Source of the DNA: Pseudoruegeria aquimaris
GTDB lineage: Bacteria; Pseudomonadota; Alphaproteobacteria; Rhodobacterales; Rhodobacteraceae
Assembly (NCBI RefSeq): GCF_900172235.1
Contig: NZ_FWFQ01000020.1
Location: 1-64,000, forward strand
DNA length: 64,000 nt
Direction of reading: 5' to 3'
Numbering within the stretch: the first letter of the stretch is position 1; each line of letters opens with the position of its first letter. The translations under genes were made by a program, and so were the position numbers. Positions 16,543 to 25,340 of this stretch are shown here, piece by piece. Under the pieces are notes generated by a model. The model did not search any database. It worked only from the letters and a program-made list of their open reading frames with translations, and was not told the origin of the DNA.

Positions 16543-17022
16543 ATGTCCATGAAACGCAGGGAACAGCCGCAGGCAGGCCACACCGGCCTGATGGAGGCCG
16601 CCTTCGATCACCCCATGAACCGCGCCTTCTTCCCAGATCAGGGCCCGAAGCGCTGCCTCGAACAACTGGTCCGCCGGGCGCTGAGGGCCCCGGCCACGGT
16701 GTCGGGCGGCGTCCGGATCTGGGCCGGAGACATCCAAGTGGCGCCACGCGCGCCGGTGAAGAAGACCTTTTGCCGACACGGCCACCGCGCCGCCCTCGGC
16801 ACCCTTCAGGGGGTGATCGAAGCGCTGCTGCGCGCCGAAGGCCAAAGGCCCGGCGCGGCCGAGCTGCGCCGCCACGCCGCCGCCTGCAACGCGCTGCTCG
16901 ACGGCCTCTGGCTCGAAGGCGCCATGCTGCCCGACCACCTGCCGCAGGAAGAGATCACAGCCATCGCCCTGCGGTCCATCCAGGGCATTCTCGGCCTGCC
17001 GGCCGCATCGGACGCCCCGTGA
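16543..17022 (+). CDS. BetI_C-like (TetR ligand domain) protein lacking an HTH
   Basis: 159 residues. The C-terminal half, with ACNALLDGLWLEGAML at about 107-122, matches the IDGLWLR signature of the BetI-type TetR C-terminal domain, and a helical region precedes it. The usual 50-residue N-terminal HTH is absent, and no frame between kdgK and this ATG encodes one, so it is not an obvious frameshift. GGGGGGAGTGGC precedes the ATG at 16543. It could be a ligand-binding partner, a decayed regulator, or a stand-alone domain co-opted by the downstream TPP enzyme. Confidence 0.55.
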   Translation: MSMKRREQPQAGHTGLMEAAFDHPMNRAFFPDQGPKRCLEQLVRRALRAPATVSGGVRIWAGDIQVAPRAPVKKTFCRHGHRAALGTLQGVIEALLRAEGQRPGAAELRRHAAACNALLDGLWLEGAMLPDHLPQEEITAIALRSIQGILGLPAASDAP

Positions 17023-17095
17023 AGGCGCGGCGGCGGGGCATCCGCCTGCTCCCCATCGGCGCGCGAGACGTGGCCACCCAGGCGGGGGGAGCGGT

Positions 17096-18667
17096 ATGAG
17101 AACGCTCGGCGAGGAACTGGTGGCGGCACTTCAGGCGCGTGGGGTGGACACGGTGTTCGGCATCCCCGGCGTGCACACGATCGAGTTGTACCGCGGGCTG
17201 GCCGCGGGCGGCCTGCGCCACGTCACGCCGCGCCACGAACAGGGCGCCGGTTTCATGGCCGACGGCTATGCCCGCGTGTCGGGAAAGCCCGGTGTGGCCT
17301 TCGTGATCACCGGCCCCGGCCTGACCAATGCGCTCACCCCGCTGGCGCAGGCCCGCGCCGACAGCGTGCCGGTGCTCACCGTCTCCGGCGTGAACCGGCA
17401 GGAGACGCTGGGCCGCGATCTCGGCTGCCTCCACGAGTTGCCGGACCAGCTCGCGATGATGCGCACGCTCACAGCAAATGCCCGGCGGCTGGGCCGGGCC
17501 GAAGACCTGGGCGATGTCATCGCGGACACCTTTGAAACGCTGCGATCCGCCCCCGGCCCGGCCCATATCGAGGTTCCGATGGATGCGATGGCGCTGCCCT
17601 GCGCCCCCGCGCCGCCCTTCGCGGACCATAGCGCGGAAGCCGATCCGCAGTGCGTTCGGAGGATTTGCGCGCGGCTTGCGGCAGCCCGGCGCCCCGTGAT
17701 CCTCGCCGGCGGCGGCGCGCGGCACCTTGCTGCGCCCCTGCGGGCCCTGGCCGAGAGGCTGGACGCACCGGTGGTGCAAACCGCGAATGCGCGCGGCACG
17801 ATGCACGGCCACCGGCTGGGCGTGCCCGCGAGCCCCAGTCTGCCCAGCGTGCGCAGCCTGCTGGCCGAGGCCGATCTCGTGCTGGCGCTCGGCACCGAAC
17901 TGGGCCCGACCGACTACGACATGTATGCCCTCGGCGGGCTGCCCGGGATGCCTGGCCTGATCCACGTGGATCTGAACCCGGCCCACCTTGCGCGCGGCGG
18001 TGCCGAACTGGCCGTCACCGCCGATCTGACCGCGCTTCTGCCCGCTCTCGCGGCCGCCGCCCCCAGACTGTCCACCGATGGATCGGAGCGGGCGCAGGCC
18101 ACCCGACTCGCCGCGCGCGCGGAACTGGATCGCATGGGGCCGGGATACGGCACGCTTCTGGCTCAGCTCGAAGCGCTGCGGAGCGCCTTCCCCAACGCCG
18201 TCATGGCCGGGGATTCCACGCAGGCGATCTACGCAGGCAACCTCTACTACGATCACGACCGCCCCGGCGGCTGGTTCAACGGCTCCACCGGCTTCGGCGC
18301 GCTCGGCTACGCGATCCCGGCCGCCATCGGCGCCGCACTGGCCGCGCCCGGCACCCCGGTGCTTGCGCTCGTGGGCGACGGCGGTGCGCAATTCACCCTG
18401 CCCGAAATCGCCGTGGCGCGGGAGCACGACCTGCCGATCCTCTTCGTGATCTGGAACAACGCCGCCTACGGCGAGATCGCCCGCGCGATGGAGGATGCGG
18501 GCTTCCCCGCCACCGGCTGCCACCCGACTCCGCCCGATTTCGCCGCCATCGCCGCCGCCTACGGGCTGCCTCACCACGCGGCCACGGCCGAATCCCTCGC
18601 CACGACGCTCGCCGCCATGCCGCCGCTGGATGGCCCCGCCCTGCTGGAGATCGCGCTCCCCCGGTAG
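17096..18667 (+). CDS. TPP-dependent decarboxylase / acetolactate synthase-like enzyme
   Basis: 523 residues with the three TPP-enzyme domains. Glu48 in PRHEQGAGFMADGYAR is the cofactor-activating residue, and the TPP/Mg motif runs from GDGG to WNNAAYGEI (GDG-X25-NN type). The N-terminal GIPGVHTIELYRGL stretch is typical of proteins annotated as 5-guanidino-2-oxopentanoate decarboxylases (AruI-like), which act on 2-ketoarginine. Acetolactate synthase activity is less likely because no small subunit gene is adjacent. It follows the BetI_C-like gene by 73 bases. The substrate is unproven. Confidence 0.78.
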   Translation: MRTLGEELVAALQARGVDTVFGIPGVHTIELYRGLAAGGLRHVTPRHEQGAGFMADGYARVSGKPGVAFVITGPGLTNALTPLAQARADSVPVLTVSGVNRQETLGRDLGCLHELPDQLAMMRTLTANARRLGRAEDLGDVIADTFETLRSAPGPAHIEVPMDAMALPCAPAPPFADHSAEADPQCVRRICARLAAARRPVILAGGGARHLAAPLRALAERLDAPVVQTANARGTMHGHRLGVPASPSLPSVRSLLAEADLVLALGTELGPTDYDMYALGGLPGMPGLIHVDLNPAHLARGGAELAVTADLTALLPALAAAAPRLSTDGSERAQATRLAARAELDRMGPGYGTLLAQLEALRSAFPNAVMAGDSTQAIYAGNLYYDHDRPGGWFNGSTGFGALGYAIPAAIGAALAAPGTPVLALVGDGGAQFTLPEIAVAREHDLPILFVIWNNAAYGEIARAMEDAGFPATGCHPTPPDFAAIAAAYGLPHHAATAESLATTLAAMPPLDGPALLEIALPR

Positions 18668-18855
18668 GCGCAGGCGGCAAGCCGCCATCCCCCGCGCGCG
18701 GCTCGACACCGCCGTGATCGGCCTGAAGGCACACAGATTGTGGCCAGCTCACGCCGCGGCACCAAATCCGCCGGTTGCGGAACGGGCGCCATTGGGTCTA
18801 TCACCGGTGCGTCCGGAACGGCATTTCTGGCCGTGAACTATCGGGGACGAAACAC

Positions 18856-19596
18856 GTGACATCCAATCCCAACGCGCCCGCAGGCCAAGCCACAGGCCAT
18901 GGCCCGGAGCGTTCCCTCCTGCGGGCCTGGTGGGCCGCGTTGATCCTGTCCGCGATCCTGTTCAGCCTGTATCCGCAGGTGGATCTCGCCGTATCCTCGA
19001 CCTTCCACACCGAAGCCGGCTTCCGCATCGCGCAATCGCCCGCCTACGCCCGGGCGCGCTCCGCGATGGAGCATCTCTACTACGCCGCCGCCCTCGGCAG
19101 CCTCGTCGGATTTCTGCTTTCGCTGTGGCGCGGCACCATCCTGCGCAGCCCGCGCCGGATCTGGGGCACGCTTACGGCGGTCTGGCTGCTGGGCCCCGGA
19201 CTGATCGTGAACGGGATCCTGAAGGAATATTGGGGCCGCGCGCGCCCCGCGCATCTCGCCGAGTTCGGCGGAACGGCGGAATTCACCCCGGCGCTTCTGC
19301 CGGCCGATCAATGCGCCCGCAACTGCTCTTTCGTCTCGGGCGAAGCCGCGGGCGCCGCGGCCTTCGGCGTGACCCTCTGGCTGCTCTCGGCACCCATCGG
19401 CTCCGCGCCTCTGCGCTTCGCGCTGCGTGGCGTCGCCGTGGCGATCGTCATCGTGGGCGCGCTGCTGCGCGTGATCGCAGGGCGGCATTTCTTGTCGGAC
19501 GTGATCTTCGCCGTCATAATCGTCACCGGCCTTGCCCTCGTGCTTCTTCACCTGACCGGGCGCCCGAAAAAGGAGACAGCCGATGCCGCAGGCTGA
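18856..19596 (+). CDS. PAP2-family phosphatase, LpxE/LpxF-like lipid A phosphatase
   Basis: 246 residues with about six membrane segments. The three PAP2 motifs are K123-X6-RP, SGE (161-163) in CSFVSGEAAGA, and R205-X5-H211-X3-D215. The usual PSGH is replaced by SGE, a variant recalled from rhizobial lipid A phosphatases. The GTG at 18856 follows CGGGGACGAAACAC; starts further upstream lack a binding site. It is the first gene of a four-gene operon and overlaps the GT2 gene by 14 bases. The neighbours (GT2, LAB_N, ArnT-like) argue for lipid A as substrate. Confidence 0.78.
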   Translation: MTSNPNAPAGQATGHGPERSLLRAWWAALILSAILFSLYPQVDLAVSSTFHTEAGFRIAQSPAYARARSAMEHLYYAAALGSLVGFLLSLWRGTILRSPRRIWGTLTAVWLLGPGLIVNGILKEYWGRARPAHLAEFGGTAEFTPALLPADQCARNCSFVSGEAAGAAAFGVTLWLLSAPIGSAPLRFALRGVAVAIVIVGALLRVIAGRHFLSDVIFAVIIVTGLALVLLHLTGRPKKETADAAG

Positions 19597-20344
19597 GACC
19601 AAAGCGCCGGCGTTTTCCGTCGTGATCCCGGCCCTCAACGAGGCCGAGTCCATCGCCGGCCTGCTGCAGCGCATCGACGCCGCGCTCGAAGGGCGCAGCT
19701 ACGAGATCATCGTCGTGGACGACGGCTCCGAGGACGACACCGGCGCGCAGGTGCAGGCCGGCCCGGCCCATTGGCGGCTGCTGAGCCACGATGCCCGCGG
19801 CGGGCAATCCGCAGCGATCCATTCCGGCGTCGCGGCGGCCCGCGCGCCGCTGATCGTGACGCTGGACGCCGATGGCCAGAACCCGCCGGAAGAGATCCCG
19901 AAACTGCTTGCGGCCTGGGAGGCGCGCGCCGCCGATCCGGCACTCGGCCTCATCGCCGGGCAGAGGGTGAAACGGCAGGACACGCTGGCCAAACGCTGGG
20001 CCTCCCGCGCCGCCAACACCATCCGCAGCGCCGCCCTGAAGGACGGCACGCGGGACACCGGCTGCGGGCTCAAGATCTTCCGCAAGGACGTCTTCCTCGA
20101 ACTGCCGTTCTTCAACCACATGCACCGCTACCTGCCCGCCCTCGTGGCGCGGGCCGGCTATGAGGTGGGCCATGTGGACGTGGCCCACGCCCACCGCGAG
20201 GCGGGAGCATCGAAATACACCAACCTGCAGCGCGCCCTTGTGGGCGCCGTGGATCTGCTGGGCGTGATGTGGCTGCTGCGCCGCCGGAAGGCGGCCCGTG
20301 CCACCGAGATCACCCGCGCAGACCGGGAAGAGACCAAATCATGA
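19583..20344 (+). CDS. GT2 glycosyltransferase, dolichyl/polyprenyl-phosphate sugar synthase-like
   Basis: 253 residues of a GT-A fold. VVIPALNEAESI, VVDDGSEDDT and the metal-binding LDADGQNPPEEIP are clear, and TGCGLKIFRK is typical of the DPM1/ArnC/RgtE group. Family members move a sugar from a nucleotide to a polyprenyl phosphate. No transmembrane C-terminus is present, so the product is probably cytoplasmic or peripheral. It is coupled at both ends to its neighbours and would supply the donor for the ArnT-like transferase. Confidence 0.85.
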   Translation: MPQAETKAPAFSVVIPALNEAESIAGLLQRIDAALEGRSYEIIVVDDGSEDDTGAQVQAGPAHWRLLSHDARGGQSAAIHSGVAAARAPLIVTLDADGQNPPEEIPKLLAAWEARAADPALGLIAGQRVKRQDTLAKRWASRAANTIRSAALKDGTRDTGCGLKIFRKDVFLELPFFNHMHRYLPALVARAGYEVGHVDVAHAHREAGASKYTNLQRALVGAVDLLGVMWLLRRRKAARATEITRADREETKS

Positions 20345-20646
20345 CGTTCTTCTACCAGTTCCTCGGAGTCGAAACGACGGCCGAGCTGCTCTGGGTGCTG
20401 TTCGGCCTCGGCGGCCAGCTCCTGTTCACCGCGCGCTTTCTGGTGCAGTGGATCGCCTCGGAACGCGCCGGCCGCTCCACCGTGCCGATCGCCTTCTGGT
20501 ATTTCTCCATCGCCGGCGGGATCGTCCTGCTGAGCTACGCGATCCACCGTGCCGATCCGGTGTTCATCCTCGGCCAGAGCATGGGCGTGTTCATCTACGC
20601 CCGGAACCTCTGGCTGATCCGCCGCGAAAGACTTGCCGCCGAATGA
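20341..20646 (+). CDS. LAB_N (lipid-A-disaccharide synthase N-terminal domain) membrane protein
   Basis: 101 residues with three membrane helices. The FTARFLVQWIASERAGRSTV and PIAFWYFSIAGG stretches are the LAB_N signature, found alone in many bacteria beside ArnT-like systems. It overlaps both neighbours by ATGA, a strong sign of one functional unit. A role as a lipid-linked sugar flippase or adaptor is often suggested but not demonstrated. Confidence 0.85.
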   Translation: MTFFYQFLGVETTAELLWVLFGLGGQLLFTARFLVQWIASERAGRSTVPIAFWYFSIAGGIVLLSYAIHRADPVFILGQSMGVFIYARNLWLIRRERLAAE

Positions 20647-22031
20647 GCCGCCCGATCTCCGCCCTCTTCGCCGTCGTCCTGGCCGTCACCGCCGCGCGCC
20701 TGCTGCTGCTGGCCCTGACTCCGACGGACCTGTTCTTCGACGAAGCGCAATACTGGGCGTGGAGCCGGCAGTTCGACTTCGGCTATTTCTCCAAACCGCC
20801 CCTGATCGCCTGGGTGATCGGCTTCTCGACGTGGCTCGGCGGAAGCGATGCGCCCTTCTGGGTCCGCGCCCCGGCACCGGTCCTGCACGGGATCACCGCA
20901 CTCATCCTCGGGCTCTGGATGGGCCGCATCCACAAGCCGGCCGCGCCCTGGGTCGCGGCGCTCTACCTCGCCATGCCGGTGCTGGCGATCGGCTCCTGGA
21001 TGTTCTCCACCGATACGATCATGGCCCCCTTCCTCGCCGGCGCGCTCTGGGCGTGGTGGGCTTACCTCGACAGCCGGCGCCTGCCGCTGGCGCTGCTCGC
21101 CGGCCTGCTGGCGGGCTGTGCGATCATGGGCAAATACGCCGGCGTCTATTTCTGGGTCACCGTCGCCGTTGCGGCCTTCTTCCCGGCCCTGCGGCCCCGC
21201 CTCTCAGGCGTGGCCGTCGCCGCCGCCGCCTGCCTCGCCGTGATCTCGCCCAACCTGATCTGGAACCTCACCCACGGGCTCGTCACCTTCCAGCATACCG
21301 CCCACAACGCGCAGGCCGGCAGCGGCATCGCGATGAACTGGGCCGGGCTTGCCGAGTTCCTGGCCTCGCAGACCATGGTGATCGGCCCGCTGTTCTTCAT
21401 CGTCTGGATCGCGCTGCTCTGGCGGGCGAAGGAGCCGATCGAGCGCTACCTGCTCGCCGCCTCCATCCCGGTGCTTCTGATCATCACCTGGCAATCCTGG
21501 GCCGCCGAGGCCAATGCCAACTGGGCCTTCGCCGCCTACCCGCCGGCGGCGGCCCTCGTGGGGCTCGCCCTCGTGCGGCAGGGCCGGTTGCGCTACTTCC
21601 GGTATGGCCTCGCGTTCAACCTTGCGCTGGTCCTCGCCTTCTCGGTGCTGCTCGTGGCGCCTTCGCTGGCCCCCCGCCTCACCGACCGCTACACCGGCCG
21701 GGCCGAGCTGATGAACGAGATCATCGCCCGGGCCGATGGCCGCCCGATCGCCGTGGTGGAGCGCCAGATCCTCGCGGATCTCACCTACACCGCCGCACAG
21801 GCCGCAGACGCCCCCCCGATCTACGCGATGGACTGGGACGGCCCGCCGCGCCACTGGTATGACATGGTCGCCCCGCGCCCCGAGAACACCGCCGTTCTCT
21901 ACGTCTCCAAGGATCCGGACTTCGCCTGCAACGGCCATCCGCTTGCCCCTGAAGGCGAACTCCGCCCGGAAGGCGGCGCCTACAAGGGCCGAACCCTGAC
22001 GCTCTTCGCCCTGCCCGCCGATTGCCGCTGA
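20643..22031 (+). CDS. GT39/GT83 family integral membrane glycosyltransferase (ArnT/Rgt-like)
   Basis: 462 residues with about ten membrane segments. The first periplasmic loop carries FFDEAQYWAW with the metal-binding Asp33-Glu34, and YFSKPPLIAW follows. ArnT and Rgt enzymes transfer a sugar from a polyprenyl-phosphate carrier to lipid A or LPS core on the periplasmic face. Together with the preceding phosphatase, GT2 and LAB_N genes this suggests a phosphate on lipid A being exchanged for a sugar, as in rhizobial galacturonic acid modification. The sugar is not determined by sequence. Confidence 0.82.
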   Translation: MSRPISALFAVVLAVTAARLLLLALTPTDLFFDEAQYWAWSRQFDFGYFSKPPLIAWVIGFSTWLGGSDAPFWVRAPAPVLHGITALILGLWMGRIHKPAAPWVAALYLAMPVLAIGSWMFSTDTIMAPFLAGALWAWWAYLDSRRLPLALLAGLLAGCAIMGKYAGVYFWVTVAVAAFFPALRPRLSGVAVAAAACLAVISPNLIWNLTHGLVTFQHTAHNAQAGSGIAMNWAGLAEFLASQTMVIGPLFFIVWIALLWRAKEPIERYLLAASIPVLLIITWQSWAAEANANWAFAAYPPAAALVGLALVRQGRLRYFRYGLAFNLALVLAFSVLLVAPSLAPRLTDRYTGRAELMNEIIARADGRPIAVVERQILADLTYTAAQAADAPPIYAMDWDGPPRHWYDMVAPRPENTAVLYVSKDPDFACNGHPLAPEGELRPEGGAYKGRTLTLFALPADCR

Positions 22032-22198
22032 GTTCAGGCGACCAGCGACCAATGGTTGGCGAGCCGCTTGCACTTCGTTGTTCCTGAGTTGGTTGCGGCC
22101 CCGAAGGGCGAAACCGCCCCTGACGACATCCAAGCCGAAATGCCTGCCGTCGCATTGAAGGGACCAGGCAATGCATAGCACTTCTCTTGCGGAAGGGG
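22032..22198. other. Unassigned intergenic stretch
   Basis: 167 bases between the ArnT-like gene and tRNA-Phe. Open frames on the minus strand run through into the tRNA and are probably not real. No terminator with a T tract, operator or repeat was recognised. Confidence 0.4.
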
Positions 22199-22273
22199 TG
22201 GTGCCCGGGGGCGGAATCGAACCACCGACACGAGGATTTTCAATCCACTGCTCTACCCCTGAGCTACCCGGGC
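22199..22273 (-). tRNA. tRNA-Phe (GAA)
   Basis: The minus strand folds into a full cloverleaf. Acceptor GCCCGGG pairs with CCCGGGC, the anticodon loop TTGAAAA gives GAA, the T-loop is TTCGATT, and CCA is encoded. The anticodon stem has one T-T mismatch. Position 22202 is the discriminator base. It lies downstream of yacG in the usual Rhodobacterales order. Confidence 0.95.
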
Positions 22274-22351
22274 ACGGGTGAACGCTTGCGTTCGGGTGGC
22301 GCTCTTCTAGACGCGCCCGCGGGGACTGTCCAGAGGCGAAATGCAGTTTTT

Positions 22352-22534
22352 TCAGTGCAGGTTGCGACCGGGTTCGTTTTCTTCGTCGGAGGCGGTTTCG
22401 GGCTCGTCTTCGGCGGCGGCCGGAATGCTGTAGCTTTCGGAGAGCCAACGGCCCAGATCGACGTCGGCGCAGCGTTTGGAGCAGAACGGCCGGTAGGCCC
22501 GGGCGCTCTCTTTCTTGCAGATCGGACAACTCAT
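22352..22534 (-). CDS. yacG: DNA gyrase inhibitor YacG, zinc-binding
   Basis: 60 residues with the CPIC and CSKRC zinc ligands (Cys3, Cys6, then the second pair) and the conserved DLGRWLSESYSIP. It binds GyrB in E. coli. The ATG at 22534 overlaps the TGA of the RNase gene and has GGAG 8 bases upstream; a GTG two codons earlier is too close to the site. The acidic tail is typical. Confidence 0.9.
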   Translation of the reverse strand: MSCPICKKESARAYRPFCSKRCADVDLGRWLSESYSIPAAAEDEPETASDEENEPGRNLH

Positions 22535-23568
22535 CGGCACAGCTCCGGATCGAGCGGCAGCCGCTCGCGTTTGCGCTGCAGTTCATAGAGCCCCATGCCG
22601 GTGAACCCCACCAGCGCCGTCTCGATTCCGTCGGCCCGGAACGCGGCGCGCAGCTGCTGCTCCAGCGGGCGGCGGTCTTTCTTGGGGAAGGGCGCGAGAT
22701 CCAGAACGATCTGCCCGCCCAGCCCGCGGCAGCGAAGCTGGCGCGGCAGGGCGCGGATGGCTTCGAGGTTGGCCTTGAGGCCAGCGGCGGGCGTCGTGTC
22801 CGCGCCGGTGTTCACATCCACCGCCACCAGCGCACGGGTGGGCTCGACGAACATCGTCGCTCCACCCGGCAGATCGACCCGCGGCGAGGCCAGCGCCGCG
22901 ACGGCTTCATGGGCATCGAAGCGATCCAGACCGCCGGCCGCGGTTTCCACGTGATCGGGCTCGGGCCAGTCACGCCAGGCCAGCATGTGGGGCGAGGGGC
23001 CATCGAGCAGAAGTTCTGGCGCGTCGCCCTCGGCATCGGCCAGAATCGCCTCCGCCGTGGCCCGCATGGAGGCGATGTCTTCCGCGATGTCGGCTTCCGG
23101 GCCGGTGGCGGCCGCGGTGCGCAGAATCAGCCCGTGGGGGCTGCCGTCCATCATCTCGTCGGCGAGGGCCTGAAGCTCCACCCTGCGTTCTTCGTCGCGG
23201 ATCGCGCGGGAGATGTTGAGCCCCGGGGCATCGGGCGTGACGATGGCGTAGCGGCTCTTGAACAGAACCCTCTGGGTGACGGGGACGGCCTTGCCCGGCT
23301 CGGCGTAGCCGGTGACCTGAACGAGAATGGCCTGCCCGGCGGCAAGGCCCTTGGCCTGGCGCAGGAAGCCCGTGCCTTCGGGAAGGCGCACCATCACGCC
23401 CCCCTGCCCTTTCATGGGGCGCTCCACGATCGCGCGATAGATCGCGCCGGGCAGCGCCAACCCGGCGTCGGCCGGGGCGAAGAGGAAATCCTCCAGCCGG
23501 CCGTCCACGAGCCGCGCGGCCACCTCGCGGCCCTTCAGGTGGTCAAGGATGACGACACTGCCTTTCAT
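22531..23568 (-). CDS. Ribonuclease E/G family protein, short form
   Basis: 345 residues. A degenerate S1-like N-terminal part is followed by the RNase E/G catalytic core, with VAVDVNTG carrying the first metal-binding Asp and QIVLDLAPF the second. The protein ends at QRKRERLPLDPELCR, where longer relatives continue into the CPxC zinc-link and tetramerisation region. The ATG at 23568 begins the family-like sequence. It follows maf by 4 bases and overlaps yacG. It probably acts in rRNA or mRNA processing, and a full-length RNase E would be encoded elsewhere. Confidence 0.85.
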   Translation of the reverse strand: MKGSVVILDHLKGREVAARLVDGRLEDFLFAPADAGLALPGAIYRAIVERPMKGQGGVMVRLPEGTGFLRQAKGLAAGQAILVQVTGYAEPGKAVPVTQRVLFKSRYAIVTPDAPGLNISRAIRDEERRVELQALADEMMDGSPHGLILRTAAATGPEADIAEDIASMRATAEAILADAEGDAPELLLDGPSPHMLAWRDWPEPDHVETAAGGLDRFDAHEAVAALASPRVDLPGGATMFVEPTRALVAVDVNTGADTTPAAGLKANLEAIRALPRQLRCRGLGGQIVLDLAPFPKKDRRPLEQQLRAAFRADGIETALVGFTGMGLYELQRKRERLPLDPELCR

Positions 23569-23572
23569 GGCA

Positions 23573-24154
23573 CTAGGCCTCGCTTTGCGTGTAGAGGGGA
23601 TATCCGGCCGCCTGCAACAGGTTGGCCGTCTCGGCCACGGGCAGCCCAACGACGGCCGTGAAGGAGCCGCTGATCCACGGGATGAAGGCGCCCGCAGGGC
23701 CCTGGATCCCGTAGCCACCGGCTTTTCCGCGCCAGTCGCCGGAGGCGAGATAGGCGTTCAACTCGACATCGGACAGGCGCTTCATCTTCACCGCCGTCAC
23801 CACGTCCTTCTGCCAGATGCGATCCCCGCGACGCAGGGCCACTGCGGTGATCACCTGGTGGCGGCGGCCGGCCAGTTTGACGAGGAACTCCGCAGCCTGC
23901 TTTTCATCTTCGGGCTTGCCGAGGATGCGGCGCCCGAGGGCGACGGTGGTATCGGCACAGAGGACGAGCTCGTCCTCCGCGAGTTCCACGGCGAGGGCCT
24001 TCTCCCGCGCCAGCCGGACGCAGTAGGGGCGAGGCAGTTCGCCGGGCAGAGGCGTTTCGTCGATGTCGGGGGGGCGGATCGAATCGGGCACGAGTCCGAT
24101 CTGCGCCAGAAGCTCTTTCCGGCGCGGACTTCCAGAGCCCAGAACAAGCCGCAT
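23573..24154 (-). CDS. maf: Maf family nucleotide pyrophosphatase
   Basis: 193 residues with the N-terminal [12 protein letters not shown] motif of Maf proteins, the DETPLPGE segment, ADTTVALG and [13 protein letters not shown]. Maf enzymes hydrolyse non-canonical or canonical NTPs and help restrain division or mutagenesis. The ATG at 24154 lies 4 bases after the infA stop, so translation is probably coupled; longer readings overlap infA. Confidence 0.9.
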   Translation of the reverse strand: MRLVLGSGSPRRKELLAQIGLVPDSIRPPDIDETPLPGELPRPYCVRLAREKALAVELAEDELVLCADTTVALGRRILGKPEDEKQAAEFLVKLAGRRHQVITAVALRRGDRIWQKDVVTAVKMKRLSDVELNAYLASGDWRGKAGGYGIQGPAGAFIPWISGSFTAVVGLPVAETANLLQAAGYPLYTQSEA

Positions 24155-24158
24155 TGGC

Positions 24159-24377
24159 TTACTTGAAGCGATAGTTGATGCGACCTTTGGTGAGGTCATA
24201 CGGCGTCATCGCGACCTGAACCTTGTCGCCCGCGAGCACGCGGATGCGGTTCTTGCGCATCTTGCCTGCCATATGCGCGATGATCTCATGGCCGTTCTCA
24301 AGCTCGACCCGGAATGTCGCATTTGGCAGGAGTTCCCTAACGACGCCCGGAAATTCGAGTTCTTCTTCCTTGGCCAT
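24159..24377 (-). CDS. infA: Translation initiation factor IF-1
   Basis: 72 residues, the exact family length, with [20 protein letters not shown] and the OB-fold core ending [15 protein letters not shown]. It occupies the ribosomal A site during initiation. CAGGAGTGCAC precedes the ATG at 24377. It is followed by maf, RNase E/G and yacG as one cluster. Confidence 0.97.
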   Translation of the reverse strand: MAKEEELEFPGVVRELLPNATFRVELENGHEIIAHMAGKMRKNRIRVLAGDKVQVAMTPYDLTKGRINYRFK

Positions 24378-24443
24378 GTGCACTCCTGAAATTGCACCCG
24401 CGGATTGCGGGCGCCCGTTAAATGCGCCGAAAGTCGCTGTGTT

Positions 24444-25340
24444 TCAAGGGGGCGCGGCACCGAATTGCAGAAAAGTGACGTGGGGGACGCGCCCTTGCTG
24501 CTCCGGCCAGTGGGAAAAGTTGCGCACCTGCCCCGCGCGCCGCACGTTGCGCACGGCCTCCAGGTCCACCTCGGCGTAGGTCCAGCCCGCCCGATCCATC
24601 GGCCCCTGCGTGATCACCCCATCGGGGGGAAACCCGTGATCCGGCGGGCCGTAGACCGCCGGCGCACCGTGGTTTTCATCCACCGCCGGGCACCAGTCCA
24701 CCGCTCCGACCGTCACCGCCTGCACCACGATCATCTGGTTTTCCAGCGCGCGTGCCATGCAGCCGATGCGCACGCGGTGGTAGCCCATCGGGGCATCGGT
24801 GCAGGAGGGCACCAGCAGGATCTCGGCCCCGGCCTCGGCAAGGGCGCGCGCCAGCAGGGGAAACTCGCTGTCATAGCAGATCAGGATGCCGATTCGGCCC
24901 AGCGCGGTATCCACGATGGCCGGCCCTTCGCCGGGCCGCAGGCTCCAGCTTTCACGCTCGTATTGCGTCATGATCTGCTTGTCGGCATGGGCCTTCGCGC
25001 CGTCGGGGCGGTAGAAGCCGGCCCGATTGACATGGGTGCCGTGGCCGCCGTCCACCGGCGCGGAGGGGCCGAGGATGTGCACGCCATGTTCCCGTGCCAG
25101 ACCGGAAAAGAGCGCGTCGGCCAGATCCCAGCGGGCGGCGGCAGCCTCGGTGCAGGCGGCCTGATCGCCCCGCACCGCCGGCCCCGCGAGGCTGGCCCAT
25201 TCCATGCCGCCGTATTCCGGAAACACCAGCAGATCGGCCCCGTCCCCGGCGGCCTCCGCCACCCAGCGGCGGGCCTTTTCGGCCATCGCGTCAGGCCTGT
25301 CGAACCAGTCGATGGGATAGGCGGCGGTGGCGATCTTCAC
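24444..25340 (-). CDS. Nitrilase-superfamily carbon-nitrogen hydrolase
   Basis: 298 residues with the Glu-Lys-Cys triad: Glu42 in FPEYGGMEWA, Lys121 in HADKQIM and Cys155 in LICYDSEFP. Such enzymes hydrolyse amides or nitriles. The GTG at 25340 is chosen because it overlaps the upstream TGA as GTGA and has GGAG 9 bases before; an ATG at 25355 would overlap more. It is coupled to a GNAT gene, echoing a nitrilase branch in which an acetyltransferase is fused to the hydrolase. The substrate is unknown. Confidence 0.82.
   Translation of the reverse strand: MKIATAAYPIDWFDRPDAMAEKARRWVAEAAGDGADLLVFPEYGGMEWASLAGPAVRGDQAACTEAAAARWDLADALFSGLAREHGVHILGPSAPVDGGHGTHVNRAGFYRPDGAKAHADKQIMTQYERESWSLRPGEGPAIVDTALGRIGILICYDSEFPLLARALAEAGAEILLVPSCTDAPMGYHRVRIGCMARALENQMIVVQAVTVGAVDWCPAVDENHGAPAVYGPPDHGFPPDGVITQGPMDRAGWTYAEVDLEAVRNVRRAGQVRNFSHWPEQQGRVPHVTFLQFGAAPP

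Noticed and set aside
17096-18667. Acetolactate synthase (IlvB) for branched-chain amino acids
   Set aside because: No IlvN-type small subunit or ilvC nearby, and the N-terminal sequence is closer to AruI-like decarboxylases.
22032-22243. Possible gene fragment on the minus strand ahead of tRNA-Phe
   Set aside because: The frame runs into the tRNA, has no binding site or known motif, and alternatives in other frames look alike.
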